A stretch of DNA of 64,000 bases. Source: Rhynchopus sp. YZ270_cl-10. Taxonomy: Eukaryota > Euglenozoa > Diplonemea > Diplonemida > Diplonemidae. Positions 21,701-29,511 of the stretch are shown here, in pieces. The DNA lies in the NCBI GenBank assembly GCA_964035575.1, contig OZ037923.1, positions 1,159,047 through 1,223,046 on the forward strand, given 5' to 3'. The translations under genes were made by a program, and so were the position numbers. Within the stretch, counting starts at the first letter, position 1, and every line of letters begins with the position of its first letter. The notes beneath the pieces are model-generated. The model saw nothing but the letters and a program-made list of their open reading frames with translations, had not been told where the DNA came from and did no database searches.

Positions 21701-24700
21701 AGTGGAATTCCCCGGATGTGGACGTCGTTCCGCTCTTCCCTGCAATATACTGCCACGGCGTGACAACGGACTACGTGTATGGGTGCCAGGTGTTCCAGCA
21801 CAACGGGAAAAATGAAGATGATTGGCTTGACTTAATTACTGAATTTAACACTGACTGGATTCCCCGTGACCTCGGTGTCGTATGGGGTTTCTCGCCGCTG
21901 AACGACGTAGGGTCGGGGCCAAGGAGCTGGATCACGTGCATGGAGGACAATGCTAAGCGCTACAAGCTGATGTATGACAAAGCAGTGCTGATGGCGGAGC
22001 ACAAGACGCAGATGGAGGGTTCTACGAACAAGGCGCATGCACAGGCGGGTGGCCTGATGGACCTCGCCAACAGCATGTCCCCTGACGTGGAGCAGTTCAC
22101 GCCGAAGGGCATGCCGACGACGTACAACACAACAGGGATGCACCATACGTCTACTTCGTCGAGCTCCCGCGACGCAGAGGTGGCGGCTGCAGTCAACACG
22201 TTTGGCCCGGCGGAGAACCTTGGAATCCAGGCGACAGTGCGCGTGCTGACGGACCAGGGGCACCTCGCAGACCAGCTGGTGCACGTGGGTGGCGTGTTCG
22301 ACCTGCACAACTGGGCAGACATGGAGCGCACCATAACGGAGGCAGAGTCGCTCATTGCGGACAAGATGTGGGAGGTTGTGCACAAGGGGAAGGCAGTGCT
22401 GCAGGACCTGAAGGACAGCATCCCCCCGGGTAACCCAACACTCGTGGACACCATCGACACGATCCTCACAGAGACGACGGCGGAGGTGGAGGAGATTGCT
22501 GTTACTGAATTGCCACCACTGCCGCTGACGGTGTCCGCCACCAACACAGTCACCATTGTGACGGCGGGCACACCCAACGAGCTGAGTGGGGATGCGTCGA
22601 TTGCGTCCTTTGTGGCGGCGACGGAGGCGAAGCTTGTGGTGTCGCACGACGTTGCAAGGTGTGGGTCTGTCACCAAGACACACACAGTGGACGAGGTACC
22701 TGCGTTTGCGGTGGCAGGGCAGCCGACGTGTGGGTCTGTGTACCTGCGTGTGGAGTGGACTGTCTCGGACACATGTGGGCAGACGGCGTCTGTGGAGCAG
22801 TTTGTGGTTGTGGGTCCTGCGTACACGGACGCAACAGGGTGGGCGTCGACACCGGCACAGAGGGTCGACTTCACAATGGCGTCGTTTGTGGATGTGGCGG
22901 CGGGAGCACCGGCAACACACACACACGTGGCGGTGGGTGCGTACCGCAGGACACTGGCGTACAGGGTGACGATGGAGGAGTCGGCAGCAACACTGGTGCC
23001 GGGGACGTGCGAGTGGCGCTACACTCGGACGTGGTCTGCAGTGCTGACGACATCGGAAGGTGGCCACTGCCGTGCACCGGCAGTGCTGCGCTTCACACAG
23101 GAGGTGGTTGTGGCAAACGACGTGGCGTGGTTCAGCCCTGCGGTGGTGGTACCGAGCGTGACGCTGCTCTACGACCACAGGGTGGTGCCGACTGTGCAGT
23201 TCGCAGCACCCGACCTGCTTGCGGCTGTGCAGCCTGTGTACACTGCTGCGCAGGCAGCAAAAGGGCTGCGGTACACATACGACCTGTCGCACACGAACGT
23301 GCTGGACGACCCCGTCGTGGGCCCACTGACGCGCACGTGGACGGTGGCAGCGCCGCAGTGCACACCCAGCCTCCCTGCAGTGGTGTTGACGCAGCGTGTC
23401 ACGATTGTGTTCCCTGAGCCTGAGCTGGGCCCTGCCGTGCCGCAGACGTTTGGGTGTGGGGAGACGCAGGTGCACACGAAGCCGCATGTGACCTCGATGG
23501 TGGATGTGTGCGGGCCTGTGACGGTGCGCATTGTGGGAACAGCAGCAAGGTCGAACCCAGACCCGCTGGTGCCAAGCCTCTGCGGGTCTCGTTACGAGAC
23601 AGTCTCGTGGCAGGCCTTCCACCGTGCTGCGTGCGGGGGTGTGGGGAGCAGCGTTGTGTCGCAGCTGGTGACGGTGGTGCCGCAGTTCGCGCACACACCG
23701 GCGGATGTCACTGTGCACACGACGAGTGCGCTGGCCCCTGCACGCACAGGAGGCGCTGCTGTGCAGGATGGTGCCTGCGCAACACCGCTTGCAGTGAGCT
23801 ACGCGGACACATCAAGTGCAGACGGGACCTGCGGGCACTGGACGGTGCGGCGTGTGTGGACGCTGGCGCCGCCTGCCGGTGCTGTGCCGACGCCACCCGG
23901 GTGTGTGCCGCTGACGCACCTGCAGCACATCCACGTGGAGGATCTAGAGGCACCCGTGTGGACGCACACACCTGACGCAGCTGTGGTGGTGCCGTTCTTT
24001 GAGAACTGGCGTGCGGCACACCCTGTGCCACGTGCAGCAGAGACACCGCACGCAGACATGGTGGCGCTTGGGATCGGGGTGTCGCACCCGACGTACTTGA
24101 CCTCTGTGGACACTGTGGTGCGGCCGTGGATGCACTATGCTGTGGAGGGGACGTGCCGGGAGCGTGGGCTGGCGACACTGCACCGCACGTGGACGGCGGG
24201 CGACCGCTGCGGGAACGAGGCGACCTTCACACAGGAGGTGATGCTGCAGCACCCGCCGGCAGCGCTGACCTCGACACAGGTGTGGGACGCTGGGGCGGGG
24301 CTGCTCGCCTACGCGGCAGGTGTGGACCAGCTCCCTTCTGTGTGTCATGCAGGGAAGCTTGTGTCGACGGCAGGTGCGTACGACGCGCTGGACGGCCTGC
24401 AGCAGGCGGAGGAGCCTGCGTGCGACGTGTGGGATGCGCACGGGTGCAGACTTCTCTCGGCACACATGGGTGCGGACGTTGTGGCTGTGCACCAGGTGCG
24501 CCCTGAGTTTGCGACCTTCCCGCCGAATGCAACGACGTACACGAACAGCACGCTTGACGCGTACGACGTGGCGGGTGGCCTTGGGTACCCGACAGGGGAG
24601 GCGTACTGCGCAACACCATTCCACATCTGGCATCGTGATGAGGCACCGGTGCTGGTGGCGTGCGGTGTGTGGACGATCAACAGGGTCTGGAAGGTGCAGC

Positions 24701-26127
24701 CACACTACCAGGACTGCGGGACCGGGGACGACTACCCTGCAAGCCTGACACGTGAGCGTGTGCAGGTGATCACCGTGCACGACGTGTTTGCACCACAGTT
24801 TGCCTCGACGCCGGAAGCGGAGGTGGCGGTGGCGTTCCTGAACGACTACGGGCCGTCTGTGGCCGGTGTGCCGACGGTTGTGGACGTGGCGACGCACGCA
24901 GACATGGCGGCACTGAACCTGACGTCGTACCGCATCAACCTGACCTTTGCCGACACGGTGGCCTTCAGCGCTGCGGGTGCTGCGGGCTGCACGGACGGGC
25001 TTGCGGTAGTGGAGCGCACGTGGACGACAGAGGACAGGTGTGGGTCTGCGGACAGCTGGAGGCAGACGATCCGCATTGAGCACCCGCGTCGTGGTGGTGG
25101 TGGTGATGTCGATGAGGAGAGCATGGGTGTGATGGGGCATGTGTCTGGGTTCAAGGTGTTCTCTGTAGGTGATGTGTCGACTGTGGATGTGGCTGCCGGG
25201 AACGGTGCTGTGGGGACACAGGGCGACGTTGTGTTGCGGCGGTCTGTGTTCGGACCTACGACAGCTGCGCGTCCAAAGTACGCGGCACTACCTGAGAATG
25301 CTACGGAACAGTGCAGGGCGGTGGCGAACCTCACAGACGTGGTGGACGAGATTGCTGAGTTCTCAGACTCGCTGCTGATGCTGCCTGCGAACCTGTGCAC
25401 AGGGCCGAAGCTTGTGGAGTGTGTGCGCCCTGAGCTGACGACGTCGTGCAGTGTTGTGGAGAACACGACTGCGCCGCTTGCAGAGGCAGTTGTGGATGAT
25501 GCTGACAACCTGACCCTGGTGGGGGAGGGACAGGTGTACAACTTCTTCACAATTGATGTCGACACGTGGCTGGTGAAGCAGAAGGTGGAGCGGCGGTCGT
25601 GGTGGGACGGCACGTGGTGGGGACACATCTATTACGAGGACATACCCATACAGAAGCCCTTCATGCGTGTGCGTGCAGGCGGGTTTGTGTTTGTGAACGT
25701 TGTGTACGAAGATGTGCATGGCTACGAGAACACGCTGCGCGACACGCTGTTTGAGGAGGAGAGCCTGGGACCCGACTTTGTGCTCTTCAACATGAAGCAG
25801 CTGTGCAGCAGCGGTATCCACGCACACTGCTACCACCACAGATGGCACGGGTACTGGTGGCACCACCTTACCTGGGCACACCTCCACCACACCTTCGCAA
25901 GCCTGCGGTACGGCCACCACAGCAACCACCTCAACCTTGTGAACGTGTCGCTGCCCGGCACACTCCTGACACAGGACAGCTATGTGTCTGTGAGCATTGT
26001 TGACTCTGAGGTGTTTGGGCAGGTTGTGTCTGCAGGTGCCAGGCTTGCGCTTGCCACCACACATTTCCACTGCAACCTGTTTGTGGCCAATGCTGTGTGC
26101 GACACTGCTTGTTCCACAGATGTGTAG
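15748..26127 (+). CDS. Giant secreted modular protein (3,459 residues)
   Basis: The ATG is followed by a signal peptide (MLPLLACLSLAINC). Residues ~15-690 are a distinct N-terminal part with a Cys-rich start and lower-GC codons; near residue 538 a motif WLHRVGHSLAG...NLMLGT..TN resembles some His-containing nuclease motifs (weak). Residues ~700-1860 are beta-rich repeats; two ~146-residue units are clear (copies of a 'PDMTITSFGMSVC' / 'PDLTLTTLELSVC' motif at nt ~18873 and ~19312). An Ala/Lys helical segment lies near 1860. Residues ~2250-3120 are HYR-like Ig repeats with signatures such as 'RTWTAGDRCGNEATFTQEV' (~2813). The C-terminus is His/Trp-rich (nt ~25815-25940) with no membrane anchor. 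The layout of repeats, helix and HYR-like domains is shared with the gene at 41562, so the two are paralogues. A matrix or adhesion role is inferred. Confidence 0.9.
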   Translation: MLPLLACLSLAINCYVRNRDPHVDLTNAGCEDIEEGEDCERGSSTYASLRSCKWVDDGFARKTCRSVCARSHKQAAWSDDGTRILAQLQKNHCYERDGADSVGRCIALSSMQAGSAEENKQLFDDGVELKRYVEKINAQSLSHLSTTRYTFDNDEPETINPSDLPVLRNGFPKGAQATFTFAANELSVNAKNAQLAISTQESNVVVTNNGDELMSLADSIEIEFKAGEDYTIAHYFTVQIEKVDGDTYTILPRGNLEGFEKILTENPERIMTPVFGAVTANNVYFKTEEYFISLRALAKLAEEQKNGRAVSDATLEEMTNPVMYWQADGLFDIPYVGEVGTATTSKIRNVPDNAYENILETYLDDVSSPSGGGSYNPFGRFASDAGIGVLLIMDEKEEKEKFEEKMKKTIEEHVGYQPDLIEYLTEEPDAESTWVLVFTGTQLKIYQKKAITKTYTKKPFFDTLVEDVMDFATCTQEVDALNDLVESAVKRDEYVKELKLAGKQGAKRIGTDETMGGSSAKKGAEACKKGAALHQKYEWLHRVGHSLAGRPTDNPKNLMLGTTHTNSHMITFETLLSQSFKYNAEKKLQPRQLFTQVTDTVMKTKVDGKDTETTILFAPNKLEYEVKAGSDTLAKHEFELMGTLRPAVMLNVYVYNYFRHVYESPVDPNPGSSQASNKRGPPGDAADMGDRRHKRQRENHRAAAVLSTDATLQAALGLQSLTPLSAVARADFAAEYATMALLFPEMDATFAVPAVEAYTGAAVATLATGDVALTMHALVVPGDEHYFAVFRAQGTESLLPVLPGLTFSEQRLLVMRDAEGTTEVFVSCTVVGLADSFAFVPGLAAHVGSQFLSAVDVTTPVAGWYSLAGLNFDAYLRLRAPLQLPSPLALFSVGDVALFIDGMWVGVNVFTSAGGTKDLTPTFGARGWLRWGTAQEDAVWVAVHGMVHGGAGSFWVEVQNWVHPFGIDVTVTKASLQFDLPFTAAEMQVSLDLCNISLAGAYSTTDGVALRGEATCDLQLADVAAWFEAQTGTTGLSIPAEMPDMTITSFGMSVCPPNGHVFASGQSCSSGVQLWGTAATPGGATVAVRVQMDRSRLSVSTTVADFAVTDTIVLRKAHLAFSLGGGVPAVVRLSASLALSSVSLWVSGEYEAGSVFLQAGISDVTLEDIVALGAELTGGSVFTVPSDMPDLTLTTLELSVCTFEADARCTKGVTVHGAATLEGVAVDLVITITPEEISFVGTTANVGIGELTVDTLALSVTLRRGGGGVSLTAAGELKVTDTVTLTISGEYAKEGYSLAGGVDGAVKVRDLVGALYTPARGGSGADTPTLSNLQATLAKTTTPPPATFSVGVSGHVAHMTLAGMYAAITGDNFPDVFPGLGDLGLSGAVVSVQVENGGVAVSVATTTPMSVPLFGGDATLALEGSLDNNKKVSVLGVLRWEADSEDSNFAMRSKEGTGLEISAGWRDGAVGVKARLPLMICIHDCSKPQAQKQIVYIIGELGIEMSGQDVLLGGSLEMQGKLTKLFGVPILHVADVLVAIKVELRTRRVDEVKLAGKLELGTMDNCAVATSTRCIRAEGRLEIYTSAPQNNLVELKINSLTLGEMWDVAGDWITVLRSLPMPSVLRDLGIQYLEQPGLVCPDQNNEECFALLRYQASEGLRLRGQINYFFGLKLGLDIEVGASRFYLKTVLQDVTLLGIFKIKDAMFEVTDAPSFKLKGSLSVPVLSLSAAVDGTIDEHGIHIVAEMNFFGFVKPRVDVSIPVEGGSARLAISDFSVGVVSINDVVVASDLAKREVLLKADVSFMYFARLSVSVAVSEQKVAFTATAKTPVMNVACTATASRGGGFSLSFSFDFVLLENLVKAAKAVGKAVVAVGKAIAKAVTAVVDFVGGLFGKKEVFDTPVQKAACSGNREHGNLLHSIIYDFREEADIDTEPHAYLQSMRDHPHHNSNIELERMMHTPEYKEMVKPGFDRKTRNEYFTGKPQWNSPDVDVVPLFPAIYCHGVTTDYVYGCQVFQHNGKNEDDWLDLITEFNTDWIPRDLGVVWGFSPLNDVGSGPRSWITCMEDNAKRYKLMYDKAVLMAEHKTQMEGSTNKAHAQAGGLMDLANSMSPDVEQFTPKGMPTTYNTTGMHHTSTSSSSRDAEVAAAVNTFGPAENLGIQATVRVLTDQGHLADQLVHVGGVFDLHNWADMERTITEAESLIADKMWEVVHKGKAVLQDLKDSIPPGNPTLVDTIDTILTETTAEVEEIAVTELPPLPLTVSATNTVTIVTAGTPNELSGDASIASFVAATEAKLVVSHDVARCGSVTKTHTVDEVPAFAVAGQPTCGSVYLRVEWTVSDTCGQTASVEQFVVVGPAYTDATGWASTPAQRVDFTMASFVDVAAGAPATHTHVAVGAYRRTLAYRVTMEESAATLVPGTCEWRYTRTWSAVLTTSEGGHCRAPAVLRFTQEVVVANDVAWFSPAVVVPSVTLLYDHRVVPTVQFAAPDLLAAVQPVYTAAQAAKGLRYTYDLSHTNVLDDPVVGPLTRTWTVAAPQCTPSLPAVVLTQRVTIVFPEPELGPAVPQTFGCGETQVHTKPHVTSMVDVCGPVTVRIVGTAARSNPDPLVPSLCGSRYETVSWQAFHRAACGGVGSSVVSQLVTVVPQFAHTPADVTVHTTSALAPARTGGAAVQDGACATPLAVSYADTSSADGTCGHWTVRRVWTLAPPAGAVPTPPGCVPLTHLQHIHVEDLEAPVWTHTPDAAVVVPFFENWRAAHPVPRAAETPHADMVALGIGVSHPTYLTSVDTVVRPWMHYAVEGTCRERGLATLHRTWTAGDRCGNEATFTQEVMLQHPPAALTSTQVWDAGAGLLAYAAGVDQLPSVCHAGKLVSTAGAYDALDGLQQAEEPACDVWDAHGCRLLSAHMGADVVAVHQVRPEFATFPPNATTYTNSTLDAYDVAGGLGYPTGEAYCATPFHIWHRDEAPVLVACGVWTINRVWKVQPHYQDCGTGDDYPASLTRERVQVITVHDVFAPQFASTPEAEVAVAFLNDYGPSVAGVPTVVDVATHADMAALNLTSYRINLTFADTVAFSAAGAAGCTDGLAVVERTWTTEDRCGSADSWRQTIRIEHPRRGGGGDVDEESMGVMGHVSGFKVFSVGDVSTVDVAAGNGAVGTQGDVVLRRSVFGPTTAARPKYAALPENATEQCRAVANLTDVVDEIAEFSDSLLMLPANLCTGPKLVECVRPELTTSCSVVENTTAPLAEAVVDDADNLTLVGEGQVYNFFTIDVDTWLVKQKVERRSWWDGTWWGHIYYEDIPIQKPFMRVRAGGFVFVNVVYEDVHGYENTLRDTLFEEESLGPDFVLFNMKQLCSSGIHAHCYHHRWHGYWWHHLTWAHLHHTFASLRYGHHSNHLNLVNVSLPGTLLTQDSYVSVSIVDSEVFGQVVSAGARLALATTHFHCNLFVANAVCDTACSTDV

Positions 26128-26508
26128 TAATGTTGGTGTACAATTCCCGCGGCCCGCGGCCACTGCCGGGTCCTGTGGCATTTCCAAATTATTTTCCTAT
26201 TTTATGTGCAGGGTGTGTCAGCCGAAGGAATTTGTGAAGCGTCTTTTATGACCTTGTTACAAGTTTTTCCTGCTGACAGGTTTTAGACTGTCACCAAAAA
26301 GTTTCTTTTCCTTGCTTTTGCTCTTTCCCTTCGTATGGGTCTTCAAATGACCCTCTCTCTCTCTCTCTTTTTCTCACCATCTATCGCTCTACCATCTTTG
26401 TGCACTGCCACGCAAGTTTCTAGACGGCGTCCTTGCAATCTAAGAATGAGTATGGCCAGTCGCAATCCCCCTCGTGTAGTGTGGCTTAAAAAGCCAAAAA
26501 GGCATCCT
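26128..26508. other. Intergenic, no gene seen
   Basis: Short AT-rich spacer with a CT-rich microsatellite near 26350-26370. It ends at the GACAAC target duplication of element Z (26509-26514). Confidence 0.5.
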
Positions 26509-26820
26509 GACAACCATAGTTCGTAGTCCGCCGGAGTCCGCCCGAGTCCGCCCGAGTCGAGACGGACTTTTGGCGGACTTTGAAAGTCCGTCTCAGGTCC
26601 GCCGGAGTCCGCCCGAGTCGGGCGGACTCCGGCGGACTCGGGCGGACTCGGGCCCGAGCTGGGGTACGACCACCCTCACTCCATTTTCCACCTCGGGATA
26701 CTGCCCCATCCCTCAGCAAATGCAAAATTTTCACCCACCCCATCTCAATGTCTATGAAGAAAGCGAAAAGTACACCATTTGCGCAGGGAGTTGTTTGTAT
26801 TATATTTTTGAATGAAATAG

Positions 26821-27488
26821 CTGGTAATATCCAGGTATATAATATTATTTTTTATCGTGCAATTTTTGACTCGTGTACAAATCCTTCAGGAAGAACCAAA
26901 AATTATAATCTGGGAGCGTGTAATTATTACCAAGCGTGTAATTATGAATCGTTAGCGATTTGCGACCAAAAATGTCAGCCGTGTAATTATGGGTAATAAT
27001 TACACGCTCAAACCCACTTTTGGTGATCCTAAGTCGCCAAAGGGAAAGGGACTCTGCAAATTTTTTTTTCCCCCCCATAAGGGTTAATTTCGACGATTTG
27101 AGCCCATTCAAAGCAAAATTTGACCCATTTGAGCAGTTCTAGGCCCCTCAAACACGTTTTTGATTATCCGCCAAAAAAAAAAAAAAATCCCAGAAAAACA
27201 CACCGGAAACCTCAACTTCACGCTTCGCATCGTCCAAGGATAGACAGTTGGTACCAACTTGTTGAAATGTGATTGCCAACCCCAAACCAAGAATGATCAC
27301 AAATAATTATACCCTCTCCCACTTTTTCGGTTCAACATCCATACTTCGGCACATTTCCCATGCACCCCACATACACCCTCCCATCATCGACATACAGTGA
27401 CTGGAGGGTGACGGGGACTCGCCGGATTTGTACACTCGTCAAAAATTGCACGATAAAAAAAAAACTAATTATGTGAAATTATTACCAG
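26821..27488. mobile_element. Inverted-repeat unit V inside Z
   Basis: Begins CTGGTAATAT and ends ATTATTACCAG. Matching inner arms of ~38 bp (TTTTTTATCGTGCAATTTTT at ~26849 and the reverse complement at ~27422-27455) face each other. No coding content and no clear target duplication, so boundaries are approximate. Confidence 0.55.
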
Positions 27489-27593
27489 ATAATTACACTT
27501 AGGTGTGTTTTTTGTCACTTGTTCCCTAAACCCACTCGCTTCGCTCGTGGGTTTAGGTCACTCGTGACAAAAAACACACCTGCGTGTAATTAT
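27489..27593. repeat. Foldback sequence, ~105 bp
   Basis: ATAATTACAC at the left and GTGTAATTAT at the right, with AGGTGTGTTTTTTGTCAC facing its reverse complement inside, and a further CCCACTCGCTTCGCTCGTGGG hairpin at the centre. It abuts unit V directly. Confidence 0.65.
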
Positions 27594-27636
27594 GGGGTAA
27601 TAATTACCCAATAATTATATATATACATTTATACAT

Positions 27637-28787
27637 AGCGCTCTAATTAGACTCTAATTAGATCATTAGAGTCGGCAGTTAGAGTATAATTAGAGTCTTT
27701 AAAACTCTAACTGAACTCTAATACTCTAACTGGGCTATAATTAGAGTCTAATTAGAGTCTTATAAGAGGGACACATCAACCAATGCTATAGCCATCAACC
27801 CAGGGGGCATAGCTAGTGCAAGAAATTCGACTTTGTAATCCAGAAAGTCTGTTCTCTGCTTGCAGAGAACCAGACACAAGAAAATATTGTTTGTTCCCCC
27901 AGAAAACCAGTGCACAATTCACACTCCTTGTGGATGGTCTTGTTGCCTTTTTAGCACAGGAATTTTGGCCCAGGGCATGCACTTGAAGCATGGCTATTTA
28001 GTGTATGGGGCAGGGTGTTGTTTTGTTATGAATTCTCTTTGGTATAACATCTAAGTCAATCGCGGGTAGTTGTTCAGCGCGTTCAGGCTTGGATCTCTCC
28101 TGGGTTCATAAGTAGTATTTCTTCGGATGAAATGAACGTATGCTCGCTATAGATTTCCCGTCAACACAGCCGTTGATACTGGGATTACCCCTTCGACCCC
28201 TTAGTGGTAGTTAAATTCGATTGACATTTACATTCCTACAGATGAAAGAACAAGACACCACTTCTGTACCCGCGCATCAACATTTGTAGAAAACTTTGCA
28301 CCCGAAACACCTTCAATAACGCCCGCCAAAAGGCGCCCCTTGTTGCTGGGAGTTGGGTCCCGAGTCCCGGTACTGGGTACTAGGTACAGTAGGACTAGGA
28401 CTAGGCCCCCACCCTCCCGCGACCGGGTCCCCGACCCGCTTTCAGGCGGACCCACAGCGCCTTCACATATTGTGTCCCAGTCCGGCTGAGAACTCGGTTC
28501 CCCAAGTCTTATTTTCAGCTATGTGGGTACCTGGGCACCTGGGTCCTACAGAGGAACCTTAGGGGAACCGGTTCCTTACGGCGTTTGCACCTACAAGAAG
28601 CCTGTTGTTTTACTCTAATTAGACTATAATTAGAGTGTAGTTAGAGTCTAATTATGCTCTAACTGCACTCTAATTATAGTCTAATTGAAGAAAAGCGACT
28701 CTAATTATACTCTAACTGGACTCTAACTGACTTGGCCCAAAATCCCAGACTCTAAGTATACCCTAATACTCTAAATAGAGCGCTATG
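27637..28787. mobile_element. Mutator-like element W with CTCTAATTAGA repeats in its ends
   Basis: Ends CATAGCGCTCTAATTAGA and reverse complement ...AGAGCGCTATG. The sub-terminal arms are made of irregular CTCTAATTAGA / TCTAATTAGAG runs (27641-27770 and 28610-28780). Flanks TACATTTATA (27627-27636) and TATATTTATA (28788-28797) match at 9 of 10 positions, a plausible 10-bp target duplication. The interior (about 27783-28355) is the reverse complement of the interior of the element at 9113-11250, although the terminal repeats of the two are unrelated. Confidence 0.7.
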
Positions 28788-28925
28788 TATATTTATAACA
28801 ATGATAATAATACAAAAATTAAATACAAACAACTCCCTGCGCAAATGGTTTACTGGGGATGGGGTGGGCGAAACTTTTATTTGAGGGATGGGGCAGCATC
28901 CCAAGGTGGAAAATGGAGTGAGGGT

Positions 28926-29261
28926 CATGGTTGTACAAAGTACTCGAAGAGTATCGAGTACTCGAAAACGAAAAAAATAGGCCACTCGACACTCGAGTAC
29001 TCGCCCGACCCATTTTTTTTTCTCTTCAATTTACTCGTTCTGGCACTCGAGTACTCGAACGAGTAGAAAAAAGTCTCGAGTACTCGGCCGAGTACTGTTT
29101 TTTTTTCCCCCCACTTTTTTCACTCGTTCGAGTACTCGAGTGCCAGAACGAGTAAATTGAAGAGAAAAAAAAAATGGGTCGGGCGAGTACTCGAGTGTCG
29201 AGTGGCCTATTTTTTTCGTTTTCGAGTACTCGATACTCTTCGAGTACTTTGTACAACCATG
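28926..29261. mobile_element. 336-bp foldback element with perfect 6-bp TSD
   Basis: Two nearly perfect arms of ~139 bp (28926-29064 and 29122-29261) start CATGGTTGTACAAAG and are packed with CGAGTACTCG palindromes. Flanking GAGGGT repeats lie at 28920-28925 and 29262-29267. The opposite arm of the host element Z at ~26665-26685 preserves the uninterrupted site (reverse complement GGAGTGAGGGTGGTCGTACC), which shows directly what was there before insertion. Confidence 0.9.
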
Positions 29262-29511
29262 GAGGGTGTTCGTACCCCAACTCGGGCGAACTCCGCCCGA
29301 GTCCGCCTGAGTCCGCCCGAGTCCGTCTCAGGTCCGTCTCAGGTCCGCCCGAGTTGAGACGGACCTGAGACGGACCTGAGACGGACTCGGGCGGACTCGG
29401 GCGGAGTTTGCCTGAGTCCGTCTCAGGTCCGTCTCAGGTCCGTCTCAACTCGGGCGGGTCTTGGTGAAATTTTTTTTGGCGGACTCCGGCGGACTACGAA
29501 CTATGGACAAC

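Larger units (their letters stand above)
26515..29505. mobile_element. Composite inverted-repeat element Z with 6-bp TSD
   Basis: The left end CATAGTTCGTAGTCCGCCGG and its reverse complement at the right end (29505) are flanked by the exact 6-bp repeat GACAAC (26509-26514, 29506-29511). The arms (about 26515-26818 and 28790-29505) contain runs of CGGACTCGGGC-type repeats and a matching ~150-bp stretch. Between and within the arms lie at least four further inverted-repeat units, listed separately (26821, 27489, 27637, 28926). I see no transposase. The nest is best read as successive insertions into Z. Confidence 0.8.
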
